6,989 bases of DNA, taken from the NCBI GenBank assembly GCA_002337925.1, contig DDHB01000068.1, positions 42,653 to 49,641 of the forward strand. Direction: 5' to 3'. The notes under the pieces are model-generated. The model was not told the origin of the DNA, did no database searches, and saw nothing but the letters and a program-made list of their open reading frames with translations. Made by a program: the position numbers and the translations under genes. Within the stretch, counting starts at the first letter, position 1, and each line of letters opens with the position of its first letter. This DNA comes from Sporomusaceae bacterium UBA1887. GTDB lineage: Bacteria > Bacillota > Negativicutes > Sporomusales > DSM-15969. Shown here one piece after another: positions 6,200 through 6,989 of this stretch.

Positions 6200-6206
6200 C
6201 ACCTCT
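6200..6206 (-). promoter_or_regulatory. Ribosome binding site AGAGGTG of the glycosyltransferase gene
   Basis: AGAGGTG lies 6 nt before TTG 6193. As at oppB, its GTG looks like a start codon but would have no SD of its own. This decides the start in favour of the TTG. Confidence 0.6.
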
Positions 6207-6222
6207 TAATTAATCGTTTGTT

Positions 6223-6252
6223 ATCATATATATTCACAAAGCTGCAATATGA
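6223..6252 (-). promoter_or_regulatory. Possible sigma-E-like sporulation promoter for the glycosyltransferase
   Basis: On the minus strand TCATATT (6246-6252) fits the sigma-E -35 consensus. After 15 nt comes TATATGAT (6223-6230), matching 5 of 8 bases of CATACAAT. It lies just past the terminator of the collagen-like gene. The -10 match is weak; a sigma-A reading (TTGCAG-N16-GATAAC) is equally possible in the same spot. Confidence 0.25.
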
Positions 6253-6253
6253 T

Positions 6254-6285
6254 AAAAAAAAGCCTTCTATTTTTCATAGAAGGCT
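6254..6285 (-). terminator. Intrinsic terminator of the collagen-like exosporium gene
   Basis: On the minus strand AGCCTTCTAT, a 5-nt loop GAAAA and ATAGAAGGCT form a perfect 10-bp stem followed by seven Ts. It begins 24 nt after the stop codon of the collagen-like gene and lies before the glycosyltransferase, so the two are unlikely to depend on one transcript. Confidence 0.92.
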
Positions 6286-6309
6286 GAAAATATCAGGTTT
6301 TACTTAACA

Positions 6310-6989
6310 TTAACTGATGGCAAGCCCTGCACTGGCATAGCCAGCCACTACGGTTGCCACATCAAGACCTGCTGTTACGTCTGCCGAGAAGACTAGCAAC
6401 AAGCGAGTCTGTGGCGTAACCGGTATTGCAAGGCCTGTTGTAATGCCGTTGCTGATAGTTCCGAGTGCAAGAATACCGGTTAAAGCAGGCGCCAAGGTTA
6501 CAAGAGCACCAGGCACTGCCGTAAACGTGTTATCCGGCGTAGTTGAACTGAACAACTGGGCAGTAATTGTGACTGTTGAACCAACAAGAGTCAAAGCAGC
6601 GGTTGTAGTGAAATAGGCTGCTATTGACGTAATGGTGCCTGCCCGGGGAATAGAAAATGCTTCATTAAGGAGAATTCCGGGGCCGCCTGTAAGATCAATT
6701 GTTCCCCCCGTAACTGTAACACCGTCTGCGTTAGTACCAAAACCAACAAGACTGCTGGTATTTAGCAGACCGCCTAAAACAGTTGTCAATGCAGCAGGAG
6801 TACCGGATGCAAACGGAATAATGGCACCTGCCCCAGTAGCGCCAGTATCACCAGTCGCGCCAGTATCACCAGTAGCCCCAGTAGCCCCAGTAGCGCCAGT
6901 AGCCCCAGTAGCCCCAGTAGCACCGGTAGCCCCAATATCGCCTGTAGCGCCGGTAGCTCCGGTAGCCCCAGTAGCGCCAGTAGCCCCAG
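6310..6989 (-). CDS. Collagen-like exosporium protein with BclB-type C-terminal domain (5' end off the right edge)
   Basis: This is a surface protein of the spore's outer layer. Only the C-terminal 225 residues or so are in the window; the true start lies beyond the right edge, and no Met in the visible part is a credible start. The first visible stretch (6835-6987) is 17 uninterrupted Gly-X-Y triplets: 14 GAT, two GDT and one GDI, so Thr fills Y in 16 of 17. Such repeats form a collagen-like triple helix and their threonines are often glycosylated. After GAGAIIPFASGTPAALTTVLGG comes a beta-rich domain of about 160 residues (TGGTIDLTGGPGILLNEAFSIPR; TITSIAAYFTTTAALTLVG; a YASAGLAIS end), which I recognise as the BclB C-terminal type. 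This domain should trimerise the fibre tip. The glycosyltransferase lies downstream on the same strand. Confidence 0.95.
   Translation of the reverse strand, partial: GATGATGATGATGATGDIGATGATGATGATGATGATGATGDTGATGDTGATGAGAIIPFASGTPAALTTVLGGLLNTSSLVGFGTNADGVTVTGGTIDLTGGPGILLNEAFSIPRAGTITSIAAYFTTTAALTLVGSTVTITAQLFSSTTPDNTFTAVPGALVTLAPALTGILALGTISNGITTGLAIPVTPQTRLLLVFSADVTAGLDVATVVAGYASAGLAIS
6835..6987 (-). repeat. Collagen-like triplet repeat (17 GXY units visible)
   Basis: This is a 9-nt unit of the form GGN-GCT-ACN repeated 17 times and continuing off the right edge. Gly codons vary (GGG, GGC, GGT, GGA), while Ala is nearly always GCT and Thr mostly ACT. Three units carry GAT (Asp) in place of Ala. 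Repeats of this kind readily expand or contract. Confidence 0.97.

Noticed and set aside
5858..6307. A 149-aa plus-strand reading frame.
   Set aside because: It lies antisense to the glycosyltransferase, has no family features, and runs across its promoter and the terminator stem.
6310..6789. A 159-aa reading frame starting at an internal ATG/GTG/TTG-type codon at 6789.
   Set aside because: The same frame continues without a stop through the collagen-like repeats to the right edge, so this is only the C-terminal domain of a longer protein.
6835..6989. A regular short repeat that could suggest a CRISPR array or a minisatellite.
   Set aside because: The unit is 9 nt, in frame, without spacers, and encodes Gly-Ala-Thr; it is the collagen-like region of a protein.

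Overview
The window looks like chromosomal DNA of an endospore-forming Firmicute. The best guess is a Negativicutes/Sporomusa-Pelosinus-type organism, inferred from gene content: a BclB-type collagen-like exosporium protein, a SunS-like glycosyltransferase, strong AGGAGG-type ribosome binding sites and moderate GC. Genus and species cannot be fixed from this sequence alone.

Layout from left to right. (1) Positions 1-1801, minus strand: the two permease subunits of an Opp/Dpp-type peptide ABC transporter. OppB is followed 3 nt later by OppC, which runs off the left edge. (2) Positions 1802-2124: a divergent intergenic region with no gene; it holds a short hairpin and a promoter-like motif. (3) Positions 2125-2562, plus strand: an unrecognised 145-aa protein. 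Its two beta-rich halves resemble a small Sm-like barrel and are separated by a Lys/Glu/Trp repeat insertion. A strong intrinsic terminator follows. (4) Positions 2865-3965, plus strand: a complete D-alanine-D-alanine ligase with all catalytic residues, ending at a 17-bp stem-loop shared with the convergent next gene. (5) Positions 4034-5006, minus strand: a small multi-spanning membrane protein with a PGFGQxxNG motif, then a lipoprotein, probably one operon. (6) Positions 5114-6193, minus strand: a family 2 glycosyltransferase with a helical TPR-like C-terminal half. (7) Positions 6310-6989, minus strand: the C-terminal part of a collagen-like exosporium protein, with 17 visible Gly-X-Thr-type triplets and a BclB C-terminal domain. 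It is cut by the right edge.

How they fit together: the clearest functional module is the collagen-like exosporium protein with the glycosyltransferase just downstream. In other spore formers similar enzymes lie beside Bcl proteins and are thought to glycosylate threonines in the GXT repeats. A strong terminator and a possible sporulation-type promoter lie between the two genes, so they are probably expressed separately. The D-Ala ligase and peptide permeases are ordinary cell-wall and nutrient genes. The least explained gene is the 145-aa protein at 2125. Two genes (oppB and the glycosyltransferase) appear to start at TTG behind an AGAGGTG ribosome binding site whose last three bases mimic a GTG start.
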